From IMG/VR virus record IMGVR_UViG_3300005253_002076, positions 1-22,286 of that record: 22,286 nucleotides of DNA, one strand, 5' to 3'. Below the pieces are notes generated by a model. It was not told the DNA's origin. It searched no databases and saw only the letters and a program-made list of their open reading frames with translations. Position 1 is the first letter of the stretch. Each line of letters begins with the position of its first letter. Below, one piece after another: positions 13,861 through 18,615 of the stretch. The position numbers were made by a program, and so were the translations under genes. This stretch comes from a virus.

Positions 13861-13889
13861 AATTTAACACCTATTCCCAAAGAAGTCAA
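13861..13889 (-). promoter_or_regulatory. Leftward sigma70-type promoter
   Basis: Reading leftward, TTGACT (complement of 13884-13889) and TAAATT (complement of 13861-13866) are separated by exactly 17 bp. Both are close to consensus. The expected transcript starts near 13854, giving a leader of about 190 nt before gene 13662. Confidence 0.72.
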
Positions 13890-13890
13890 G

Positions 13891-13917
13891 TGCCAATATG
13901 GCAGTGCCAATATGGCA
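13891..13917. promoter_or_regulatory. Two tandem palindromic operators TGCCAATATGGCA
   Basis: The 13-bp palindrome TGCCAATATGGCA occurs at 13891-13903 and again at 13905-13917. The first ends 1 bp from the -35 box, with its centre about 43 bp before the expected start. That is the position used by class II activators, though a repressor could also bind there. The two copies are 14 bp apart, slightly more than one helical turn. The binding protein is unknown. Confidence 0.7.
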
Positions 13918-13934
13918 GGTTATTTTATTTTTTG

Positions 13935-14156
13935 TTAGGAATTAAACAAATCGGGGAAACGTGGCCTTTTTGTGGGAACCAAGCCCTCACTTAAACAATA
14001 GGAATAGAAAATGTCTGCATCTTCTTCTGTCTCAAAATGGGCTAGAGCACGTAGGAAACTTTTTTCTGGTGCTCCTGACGCAGTAAGAGCACGTTCCCAG
14101 CGGAAATTAAATAATACTACCCATTTTCCGGTTGTTGATGCATCACCTTTCATCAT
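13935..14156 (-). CDS. Small hypothetical protein, 73 aa
   Basis: A 73-residue product with adjacent ATGs at 14156 and 14153 after a strong GGGAGG Shine-Dalgarno. Strand (KWVVLFNFRWERAL), helix (EKSFLRALAHFETEEDADIFYSY) and Pro-rich tail form a small alpha/beta unit. It is the last gene before the operator/promoter region of the next transcript. Function unknown. Confidence 0.73.
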   Translation of the reverse strand: MMKGDASTTGKWVVLFNFRWERALTASGAPEKSFLRALAHFETEEDADIFYSYCLSEGLVPTKRPRFPDLFNS

Positions 14157-14159
14157 AAT

Positions 14160-14324
14160 TTAATCCTCCCATTCCTTTCTATGGCAATATTCCGCTAGTT
14201 TGGTTGTAGTGTGAGTTAAAAGAACATTACAACCGAATTTCCTAGCAAAATACATCGCAGTTTTTAACTGCATTCCCAACTTAAAACGATTTCCAGAAGG
14301 GAAAGTAACTTCAGCTAGCCACAT
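14160..14324 (-). CDS. Small hypothetical protein, 54 aa
   Basis: The start is set at the ATG at 14324 (MWLAEVTFPSGNRFKLGMQL), which has GAGG 8 nt upstream and sits 10 nt after the upstream stop. A reading from 14378 would overlap that gene. The product has a strand pair followed by a helix (KTAMYFARKFGCNVLL) and a basic end. Function unknown. Confidence 0.68.
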   Translation of the reverse strand: MWLAEVTFPSGNRFKLGMQLKTAMYFARKFGCNVLLTHTTTKLAEYCHRKEWED

Positions 14325-14334
14325 TATTATAACC

Positions 14335-14529
14335 TCACTTTCTCTGAAGTCCTGTTTCTGAATCGTACTCTTCTGCAAGTTTCTCAGTTTGTCTCATTCC
14401 TTCTGCCGACAGTAGCTCTAGAACCACATCACATAATTCCCAGTACAGGAAACGTGCGTCGTGTTCCATATTTACTGCATGTTCTTTAAGGTTCTTAACC
14501 TTTTCGGTTTGGAATTGGAAGTTTATCAT
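14335..14529 (-). CDS. Small helical hypothetical protein, 64 aa
   Basis: A 64-residue helical product (KVKNLKEHAVNMEHDARFLY, LCDVVLELLSAEGM). The ATG at 14529 overlaps the metalloprotease stop as ATGA, so it is coupled to that gene. No motif is recognised. Confidence 0.7.
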   Translation of the reverse strand: MINFQFQTEKVKNLKEHAVNMEHDARFLYWELCDVVLELLSAEGMRQTEKLAEEYDSETGLQRK

Positions 14530-14927
14530 AACCCACTCCTCTCAAAATGCCCGTCCGGCCCACATATCGCAATCGGATATGCCCGTTCGTGGTGACGTTG
14601 TGGAAATACTAACCTAACATCAAATGACGCACAGAAAAATCTCTCTATTGCCTTGAAATTAACCCCGTGTTTCTCATTCCTCCCGTAATCACGAAACGCA
14701 ACTAAATGTGCAATCTCATGACAAACGTAGTACCTGACATAATGAATACTTCTCCCTAGTACCCAAAGTGGAATTGTTATTTTATTCTTATCATAATGGG
14801 CGCGACCCCTATTCCTAGTTATCCCAATTCTTAACTTTGGAATAACTGAAGATGGAACCTTCTTATTTAATTCGGAGACTGTCACGGCAACTATCCTAGT
14901 TATTATCTCTCTATGTCTAGCGTCCAT
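14526..14927 (-). CDS. SprT-like zinc metalloprotease, 133 aa
   Basis: The 133-residue product contains the zinc metalloprotease signature YYVCHEIAHL: H70, E71 and H74 as HExxH, with a downstream H87 (NEKHGVNFKAIERF) as likely third ligand. This order and the strand before it (NKITIPLWVL) match the SprT/WSS-like fold, a group that cleaves DNA-bound or DNA-crosslinked proteins in cells. A strong GGGAGGGG Shine-Dalgarno precedes the ATG at 14927. A phage role in clearing protein blocks from DNA or in host takeover is inferred. The usual C-terminal zinc ribbon of SprT is absent. It is the first gene after the repeat-rich 14928-15495 stretch. Confidence 0.82.
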   Translation of the reverse strand: MDARHREIITRIVAVTVSELNKKVPSSVIPKLRIGITRNRGRAHYDKNKITIPLWVLGRSIHYVRYYVCHEIAHLVAFRDYGRNEKHGVNFKAIERFFCASFDVRLVFPQRHHERAYPIAICGPDGHFERSGL

Positions 14928-14970
14928 GTTCCCCTCCCAGGAATCACCATATCTCGATTAAATGTCTGAG

Positions 14971-15023
14971 CCAACTCGTCCAACTCCACCCAACCACGTC
15001 CAACCACGTCCAACCAACCAACC
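14971..15023. repeat. Degenerate CCAAC repeat array
   Basis: Successive units CCAACTCGT, CCAACTCCAC, CCAACCACGT (twice in tandem) and CCAACCAACCAACC follow one another with a 9-10 bp period. It is not a CRISPR array because the units have no unique spacers of 25-40 bp. The last unit pairs with a GTTGG repeat about 230 bp downstream. Confidence 0.7.
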
Positions 15024-15051
15024 CCCGCGAGTTGGGGCCTAGGGGGTTGGT
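15017..15051. repeat. 10-bp stem hairpin, GC-rich
   Basis: ACCAACCCCC (15017-15026) and GGGGGTTGGT (15042-15051) form a perfect 10-bp stem around a 15-nt loop. No T run follows on either strand, so it is not a standard intrinsic terminator. The loop contains GCGAGTTGG, shared with the second hairpin downstream. Confidence 0.72.
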
Positions 15052-15117
15052 GTCAACATTCTTTACACTTATTCATTCTCATATATTTCCCCAGTGTGGT
15101 GGTGTATATAGTTGTTC

Positions 15118-15139
15118 TTTTTTTTTTTTTTTTTTTTTT
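15118..15139. repeat. Homopolymer run of 22 T
   Basis: Twenty-two consecutive T residues lie in the middle of the gene-free stretch. In leftward transcripts this would be a run of 22 A about 190 bases before the metalloprotease start. It could bend DNA or ease melting, or its length could be affected by sequencing or assembly. Confidence 0.85.
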
Positions 15140-15237
15140 AAACGAAAGAGCCAATTACTACAATTTACTTGGGAGTTTAGGACTCCCTAATATATAGAAA
15201 AACATTTGAAGCGATTCGACCCCGGACCCGCCCCCGG

Positions 15238-15267
15238 CCAACTCCCGCGAGTTGGTTGGTTGGTTGG
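15238..15267. repeat. Hairpin plus GTTGG repeat with G-quadruplex potential
   Basis: CCAACTC-CCGC-GAGTTGG (15238-15255) is a perfect 7-bp hairpin. It runs into GGTTGGTTGGTTGG (15254-15267), the inverted copy of CCAACCAACCAACC at 15010-15023. Four GG pairs with TT loops are the known minimum for a two-layer G-quadruplex. CCCGCGAGTTGG is repeated directly at 15024-15035 and 15244-15255. Confidence 0.68.
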
Positions 15268-15495
15268 GTGTTTCTGGTCAACCTGGAGGTTCTGGGGTTC
15301 ATTTGCTCCATTTCGTTACATACCATTAAGAAAGTATGAAGGCTCCAATTATCACGTCCCTTAGATACACCTAGCATTTCAATCTTTTTGATTCTAAGAG
15401 GAGAAAGAAAAGGGACCACCGTTGCCGGCAATCCCTTTTCCTTGATTTCTTAAGGTCCCTAGCTACCGGGTCATAGTCCTATCCCTAAGAAATCC

Positions 15496-15897
15496 CTACG
15501 ACAACCGTGCAGCCAGTGCTAGCAAATCGTCTGCCACTGCGCTTGCACCTTCCGTGCGGACACGAGCTAGAATCACGTCCAACTCTTGTGCCTTTTCCTT
15601 GTTCGTGGAACGGGCGATTGGCTGGAAACCTTTTCCCGCCTCCATAGCACGGGATTTGATTTCTTCTTCCGTAATCCCCGTTTCTGGAGCGTCCGTGATG
15701 GTCTCGCGGACCCTTTCTCCCGCTCCATCTCTCACAGCGAGATTGACGAATTGCAGACCGGCTTCGGGCGAACCCGCTGCGGCTACAAACTCGTCGAAAT
15801 CAGAGTATTCAGGATACTCATACTCCACTTCGATCTTACCGCCTTTTGCTGTTCCAAGCTTGTGGTTTGTGCGAGTTGTTCTCTTTTTCAACTCCAT
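15496..15897 (-). CDS. GC-rich hypothetical protein, 133 aa
   Basis: A 133-residue product with a strong GGAGGAG Shine-Dalgarno before the ATG at 15897 and an operator-linked promoter further upstream. The N-terminus is basic (MELKKRTTRTNHKLGTAKGG). A strand (KIEVEYEYPEYSDFDEFV) leads to helices and an Ala-rich C-terminus (GASAVADDLLALAARL). The coding DNA is markedly GC-richer than its neighbours. The layout is one I associate with abundant small phage proteins, but I cannot name a family. It stands alone between two control regions, so it is probably separately regulated and perhaps highly expressed. Confidence 0.76.
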   Translation of the reverse strand: MELKKRTTRTNHKLGTAKGGKIEVEYEYPEYSDFDEFVAAAGSPEAGLQFVNLAVRDGAGERVRETITDAPETGITEEEIKSRAMEAGKGFQPIARSTNKEKAQELDVILARVRTEGASAVADDLLALAARLS

Positions 15898-15946
15898 GTT
15901 CTCCTCCGTAAATCAATTGTAAAAGAACGGTTCCTTCCGACATCCT

Positions 15947-15975
15947 AATGTAACCCTTTTGTCCATCATATCCTA
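15947..15975 (-). promoter_or_regulatory. Second leftward promoter, weak boxes, same layout
   Basis: Reading leftward, TAGGAT (complement of 15970-15975) and TACATT (complement of 15947-15952) are 17 bp apart. The -35 is poor. Placement relative to the palindrome is base-for-base identical to the 13861-13889 promoter (1-bp gap), which is the main reason to call it. It would transcribe gene 15496-15897 and be activator-dependent. Confidence 0.55.
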
Positions 15976-16029
15976 GTGCCAACTTGGCAGGTTTTTAGTG
16001 TGCCGTATTGGCATCGTTTTGTCCATCAT
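15957..16029. repeat. Direct repeat TTTTGTCCATCAT, two copies
   Basis: TTTTGTCCATCAT occurs at 15957-15969 and 16017-16029, exactly 60 bp apart, flanking the operator pair. The left copy fills the promoter spacer. The repeat may mark a second protein-binding site or a partial duplication of the promoter. Confidence 0.7.
15977..16013. promoter_or_regulatory. Two palindromic operators upstream of gene 15897
   Basis: TGCCAACTTGGCA (15977-15989) and TGCCGTATTGGCA (16001-16013) share the TGCCR-N3-TGGCA plan of the sites at 13891-13917. The copy adjoining the promoter is at the identical distance. Between the copies the spacing is 24 bp rather than 14. GGTTTT follows the right half in the 15977 copy, and similar GGTTATTTT follows the 13905 copy. 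Confidence 0.68.
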
Positions 16030-16058
16030 TGGAGCGCCGGACTTGACCCCGGGACCTA

Positions 16059-16093
16059 CCGACTACCGCCCCCCTTTGGTCGCTTGACTTACT
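16059..16093. repeat. Post-stop repeat, copy 1
   Basis: A repeat of about 32-35 bp, beginning CCGACTACCGCCCC and ending TTGGTCGCTTGACTTACT, ends inside the stop codon of the 16089-16271 gene. A second copy is at 16521-16552. This copy has three extra bases in the C/T tract. It can form a weak hairpin (CGAC with GTCG). Confidence 0.75.
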
Positions 16094-16271
16094 CTCCTCC
16101 TATCACATCAATCTCAAATCCTTCTACGAGCCACCCAGTCTTATCAGAAATTGCGTCGGCAACGTCGTCCTTGTCGTCTACAGAAAGGAATAATACAGAA
16201 GGTAATTCCTTTGGGCCTACCGAATCTTCTGGTTCGATACAATAGGTAATGTTAGATACTCGCACTCTCAT
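16089..16271 (-). CDS. Small hypothetical protein, 60 aa
   Basis: The start is the ATG at 16271 (MRVRVSNITYCIEPEDSVGP), directly after a strong GGGGGAG Shine-Dalgarno. A reading from 16313 would overlap the upstream gene. It is strand-rich with an acidic helix (DDKDDVADAISDKTG) and the end WLVEGFEIDVIGGE. Its stop codon lies within copy 1 of the post-stop repeat. Function unknown. Confidence 0.72.
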   Translation of the reverse strand: MRVRVSNITYCIEPEDSVGPKELPSVLFLSVDDKDDVADAISDKTGWLVEGFEIDVIGGE

Positions 16272-16287
16272 AATCTCCCCCTTGAAA

Positions 16288-16488
16288 TTAGACTGGCCTA
16301 ACCTTAACACCACGGACAGAAATCACCATTCTAATGAGCTTGTCTAGCTGTTCATCCGACTCCATCAACTCTTTTTTAATCTCAAGAATCGCGTCGGGAT
16401 CATCTCCTCCGTCTTTCCATGAGTCAGCCTCTAGGGCAGAGGCATAGCGGTGAATGGCAGCCCAAAGTTCTTTTCTGTAGATTTTCAT
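16288..16488 (-). CDS. Small helical hypothetical protein, 66 aa
   Basis: A 66-residue product with an AGGTGG Shine-Dalgarno before the ATG at 16488. It is mostly helical and charged (KELWAAIHRYASALEADSW, AILEIKKELMESDEQLDKL), ending in a short strand (VISVRGVKVRPV). No family is recognised. Confidence 0.72.
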   Translation of the reverse strand: MKIYRKELWAAIHRYASALEADSWKDGGDDPDAILEIKKELMESDEQLDKLIRMVISVRGVKVRPV

Positions 16489-16520
16489 GGTGTTCCACCT
16501 GGTGAAACGTTTATACTGGC

Positions 16521-16552
16521 CCGACTACCGCCCCTTGGTCGCTTGACTTACT
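16521..16552. repeat. Post-stop repeat, copy 2
   Basis: The second copy of the repeat at 16059-16093 begins CCGACTACCGCCCCTTGGTC and ends in the stop codon of the 16548-16727 gene. Thus both copies begin at a stop codon in the leftward sense (AGTAAGTCAAGCGACCAA). Such placement suggests an mRNA 3' processing or weak termination element, or a duplication relic. Confidence 0.75.
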
Positions 16553-16727
16553 GAGACTTGTATCTAATCTCAGGGTGTTCATCGTAGCCAAGAGCATTGC
16601 CTAGTCGACCTAGTTGTTTTTGAAGTGCTACCATCAACGCAAGCTTTTCCCTATCTTTTTGTACCTGTGTTTCTAGGTCTCTGATCTTCTCTTCTGTACA
16701 TATTTTCCTGCATTTCTCGCACATCAT
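16548..16727 (-). CDS. Small Cys-rich coiled-coil protein, 59 aa
   Basis: A 59-residue protein beginning MMCEKCRKICTEEKIRDLET. C3-x2-C6-x3-C10 forms a partial metal site at the N-terminus, and residues about 12-40 form a charged helix likely to be a coiled coil. Adjacent ATGs at 16727 and 16724 follow an AAGGTAGG ribosome-binding site. One more ligand from a partner, as in a dimer, would be needed for a full zinc site. Function unknown. Confidence 0.7.
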   Translation of the reverse strand: MMCEKCRKICTEEKIRDLETQVQKDREKLALMVALQKQLGRLGNALGYDEHPEIRYKSQ

Positions 16728-16742
16728 TGTTCGCCTACCTTT

Positions 16743-16955
16743 CTAAATTGGCCCAACTTCAATCCTGATCCCCAGCGCCGTTGCCCGCGCTAAGGATTTG
16801 TAGAAAAACAACTCACTCTCCTTTTTGTTCCGACAGATGATAGGACTGACACGTTTCCACGTGTGCCCAAGTTTGGCAAATAAGGAATACTTTCTTCGCG
16901 GATTCTTCCGCGTTTTGTTGTATTCCTCCTGATGCCAGAAATGACCTTTATGCAT
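16743..16955 (-). CDS. Basic hypothetical protein, 70 aa
   Basis: A 70-residue basic product (MHKGHFWHQEEYNKTRKNPR, then HTWKRVSPIICRNKKESELF) with a GAGGAAAT Shine-Dalgarno before the ATG at 16955. It overlaps the upstream membrane protein gene by 8 nt. Aromatic and Lys/Arg residues could suit nucleic-acid contact. No family is recognised. Confidence 0.68.
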   Translation of the reverse strand: MHKGHFWHQEEYNKTRKNPRRKYSLFAKLGHTWKRVSPIICRNKKESELFFYKSLARATALGIRIEVGPI

Positions 16956-17070
16956 ATTTCCTCGGAAAAAGTAAGAGAAGTAAGAACCACATCATGAGCG
17001 CATACTGCATGCCAACGGTTGCGGCTACTACTGTGCTAACGAGAAAGTAAGCAACTACAAAGTTTTTCAT
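16948..17070 (-). CDS. Tiny hydrophobic membrane protein, 40 aa
   Basis: A 40-residue protein, MKNFVVAYFLVSTVVAATVG followed by MQYALMMWFLLLLF and a basic end PRKYA. One or two membrane helices are predicted by eye. A GAGGGAG Shine-Dalgarno lies 3-4 nt before the ATG at 17070. Same length and similar residue order to the 8939-9061 product (N-F near the start, A-x-T-x-G in the middle, W-F-x-L before F and Lys). It is the first gene of the leftmost-reading transcript beside the divergent junction. Confidence 0.72.
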   Translation of the reverse strand: MKNFVVAYFLVSTVVAATVGMQYALMMWFLLLLLFPRKYA

Positions 17071-17118
17071 ATCTCCCTCTCAGCTAGATTTCCCTCACGC
17101 TGGAAGATAGCTAATGGG

Positions 17119-17150
17119 CTATGAAGATACTATGAAGATTCTATGAAGCT
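17119..17150. repeat. 11-bp tandem repeat, three copies
   Basis: CTATGAAGAT recurs at 17119, 17130 and (as CTATGAAGCT) 17141, each 11 bp apart, in phase with the DNA helix. The third runs into TTCTTCAT, forming an imperfect palindrome. Such phased repeats suit cooperative protein binding near the first leftward gene. Confidence 0.75.
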
Positions 17151-17414
17151 TTCTTCATAAAAATCTGCTCATGCCTGGGCAGCAATCACCCGAAATTGTT
17201 GTATATTAATAACTATATTATGCGAGACTAAGAATCTATTTATTAGGCTGTCATAACTGTGCTGAGAAACTAACCCGAACGGACCCCGAAGGGGGCCTAC
17301 AAAGAAATTTTCGTTCATTATCACACATATCAGGTCAGAACTATTTGTACAATATTTTTTTTACCCCTTTTTATTTTATTCTCATAATTTTCCCTATTAT
17401 TTTTCCTACTAAAA

Positions 17415-17466
17415 TTTTTCATTGTTATTTTTCATTGTTATTTTTTCTTGTTATTTTTCATTGTTA
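17415..17466. repeat. 13-bp tandem repeat, four copies
   Basis: TTTTTCATTGTTA occurs at 17415, 17428 and 17454, with a variant TTTTTTCTTGTTA at 17441, each 13 bp apart. The whole stretch is T-rich on the plus strand. It could be an iteron or regulator-binding array just upstream of the late-type rightward genes. Confidence 0.78.
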
Positions 17467-17486
17467 TTTTTTGGCAGGTTTTCTCC

Positions 17487-17499
17487 TGTCATATTGACA
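17487..17499. promoter_or_regulatory. Operator-like palindrome TGTCATATTGACA
   Basis: This 13-bp palindrome has the same TGNCA-N3-TGNCA layout as the four TGCCA sites, with T/A in place of the C/G pair. A half site TTGGCAGGTTTT lies at 17471-17482. No -35/-10 pair sits at the distance seen for the other promoters, so the link to the same regulator is tentative. Confidence 0.4.
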
Positions 17500-17623
17500 T
17501 GTTCTAGGTGCTTCAAGGGGACCTTCCACGTGGGACGGATGTTCGTCGGGGGTTGTGTTTGGGTGAGTTGGGTGTTACATTGAGATGGGTTATTCCGTTT
17601 TCTTCTTATTTGGAATTTGAATT

Positions 17624-17992
17624 ATGTCTATCGCTTTTTCTAAACTTACTGATCTTGCTATTCCTAATGGAACTAAACCTTCCAATGCCATTGCACAAGA
17701 ATTAATTGATGATGCGATTGCAATTCTCTTAATTGCGCCCGCAGCATTAGATGGGAATACTTATACTATTGAGGGACGAAGATGGGGAGCAGCTACTTGG
17801 GTTACTCTTCAGGAAGGGTTTATTGGAGTTGCATTAGCTGACGTTAATGCTCCTGCTGCGGGCAAGGGGCTTTGCTATAACATGGCAGATTACGCGTTTA
17901 ATGCTTTTCATTCATTTCGTATTATTTCTACTGTAAATGTTGGTGACGCTTTACATATATGGGAAGCCATAAAACTATGGGAGGGAATGTAA
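17624..17992 (+). CDS. Probable phage structural protein, 122 aa
   Basis: A 122-residue product that opens the rightward arm. The first third (KLTDLAIPNGTKPSNAIAQEL) and the APAALDGNTYTIEGRR segment resemble small phage virion-associated proteins with an Ig-like beta fold that begin with an IPNGTxxSNxI motif. The remainder is beta-rich (WVTLQEGFIGVALADVN). A weak GGA-type ribosome-binding site precedes the ATG. Virion association is inferred from the motif and position upstream of the terminase genes. Confidence 0.6.
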   Translation: MSIAFSKLTDLAIPNGTKPSNAIAQELIDDAIAILLIAPAALDGNTYTIEGRRWGAATWVTLQEGFIGVALADVNAPAAGKGLCYNMADYAFNAFHSFRIISTVNVGDALHIWEAIKLWEGM

Positions 17993-17996
17993 GATT

Positions 17997-18494
17997 ATGG
18001 ATTACGTTGAAGGAAGAGGCGTTACAAGTGGTAATGAGGTTTATTTCATTTTTGATGCCGAGAACGATGTAGTAGTTATGGCAACGTATAGGGATGCGCC
18101 GGGAGTACGTAGTGACTTGCTTAAACCTAACATCGTTAAAACCTTTTCTAAAGACGAATGGGGAGACATTAACGAGTTTCTTTCAGCGGGTGCTAGTGAG
18201 AATGAGGAAGAAGCAGAAGAAGCAGAAGAAGCAGAATCCTCGCCCTTGTTCCAGCAGATTGTTCCTGAAACTAGCGATGAGGAAAAGGAAGAAGGAGATG
18301 AGCCCGATATTTCTCCTGTGCTTGGACTACATTCTACAGCCGACATAGCTGTTGATGATGTACAACTTCCCAAAATGAATAATGTCCCAGCTATGACCAA
18401 AGACGAGATACAAGAGAAGTTTGATCCTATCACAGGAACGCAAAACGAAGATGATAAGGAAGAAATAGAAGAAGATGGCGAAGAGGACGAGTAG
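17997..18494 (+). CDS. Acidic low-complexity protein, 165 aa
   Basis: The N-terminal 60 residues look folded (NEVYFIFDAENDVVVMATY). A Glu/Ala tract (EEEAEEAEEAE) and further acidic stretches follow, ending in a run of Glu and Asp. A GGGAGG sequence lies upstream of the ATG, overlapping the previous gene's end. Strongly acidic tails are common in scaffold- or chaperone-like phage proteins. It is directly followed by a very basic protein, and the two may form a charge pair. Function unknown. Confidence 0.7.
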   Translation: MDYVEGRGVTSGNEVYFIFDAENDVVVMATYRDAPGVRSDLLKPNIVKTFSKDEWGDINEFLSAGASENEEEAEEAEEAESSPLFQQIVPETSDEEKEEGDEPDISPVLGLHSTADIAVDDVQLPKMNNVPAMTKDEIQEKFDPITGTQNEDDKEEIEEDGEEDE

Positions 18495-18615
18495 GAAAGT
18501 AGTTAAAAGACGACCAGCCCTTAGAGGGGCGCATCTTAAGGGAGTAGCAGACCATCTTCGCAATCTGGAGAAGTTTGCAAAGCTGAGGAGAAGAAAGAGA
18601 AGTAGGAAGAGATGA
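18475..18615 (+). CDS. Tiny highly basic protein, 46 aa
   Basis: A 46-residue product starting MAKRTSRKVVKRRPALRGAH and ending LRRRKRSRKR, with a basic residue in over a third of positions. It overlaps the acidic gene by 20 nt and the terminase small subunit start by an ATGA. A nucleic-acid-binding or packaging-related role is inferred. It is too short for an ordinary gene finder. Confidence 0.68.
   Translation: MAKRTSRKVVKRRPALRGAHLKGVADHLRNLEKFAKLRRRKRSRKR

Larger units (their letters stand above)
13663..13934. other. Gene-free stretch: leader and promoter of the leftward operon
   Basis: These 272 bases hold no supported gene. They contain, reading leftward, two operator palindromes, a sigma70-like promoter, the structured RNA and the Shine-Dalgarno of gene 13662. 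A plus-strand reading from 13800 lacks a ribosome-binding site and is not supported. Confidence 0.75.
14928..15495. other. Gene-free repeat-rich stretch (candidate origin or control region)
   Basis: This 568-bp interval contains short CCAAC repeats, a 14-bp inverted repeat, two hairpins, a 22-T run and no well-supported gene. A minus-strand reading at 15177-15431 starts with TTG and reads through the GTTGG repeat, so I do not call it. The combination of palindromes, iteron-like repeats and A/T-rich DNA is typical of replication origins or transcription control regions. Which it is cannot be decided here. Confidence 0.6.
17071..17623. other. Divergent junction, gene-free
   Basis: These 553 bases separate leftward genes (ending with start 17070) from rightward genes (starting 17624). 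They carry an 11-bp triple repeat, a GC-rich hairpin (17281-17297), a very T-rich strand from 17350, a 13-bp quadruple repeat and one palindrome. I could not find a convincing sigma70 promoter pair for either direction. A weak leftward candidate is TTAGTC-N17-TAATAT near 17205-17235. A plus reading at 17508-17705 is unsupported. Confidence 0.65.

Noticed and set aside
13800-13994. Plus-strand reading across the promoter and operators
   Set aside because: No ribosome-binding site; it covers the leftward promoter and the operator palindromes, and opposes the direction of every neighbour.
14971-15025. CRISPR array
   Set aside because: The repeats are 9-10 bp with no spacers; no cas genes are present. 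The nuclease at 1614-2576 sits in a phage recombination cluster, not with cas1/cas2.
15177-15431. Minus-strand reading of 84 codons
   Set aside because: It begins with TTG without a clear ribosome-binding site and reads through the GTTGG repeat and the hairpin, giving a repetitive Gln/Pro/Gly-rich end. The protein pattern does not look selected.
15977-15996. Rightward intrinsic terminator (palindrome then GGTTTTT)
   Set aside because: No rightward gene lies upstream. The same palindrome occurs at fixed distance from leftward promoters, so operator function explains it better.
16790-16990. Minus-strand reading overlapping the 40-residue membrane gene
   Set aside because: It overlaps two better supported genes with Shine-Dalgarno sequences and has none of its own.
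17281-17297. Intrinsic terminator in the divergent junction
   Set aside because: The GC-rich hairpin is imperfect and neither strand has a T run directly after it.
17508-17705. Plus-strand reading in the divergent junction
   Set aside because: It starts at a non-ATG codon with no ribosome-binding site and overlaps the start of the 17624 gene in another frame.
18041-18433. Minus-strand reading rich in Ser/Thr
   Set aside because: It is the complement of the Glu/Ala-rich coding repeat of the acidic gene and has no independent start signal.
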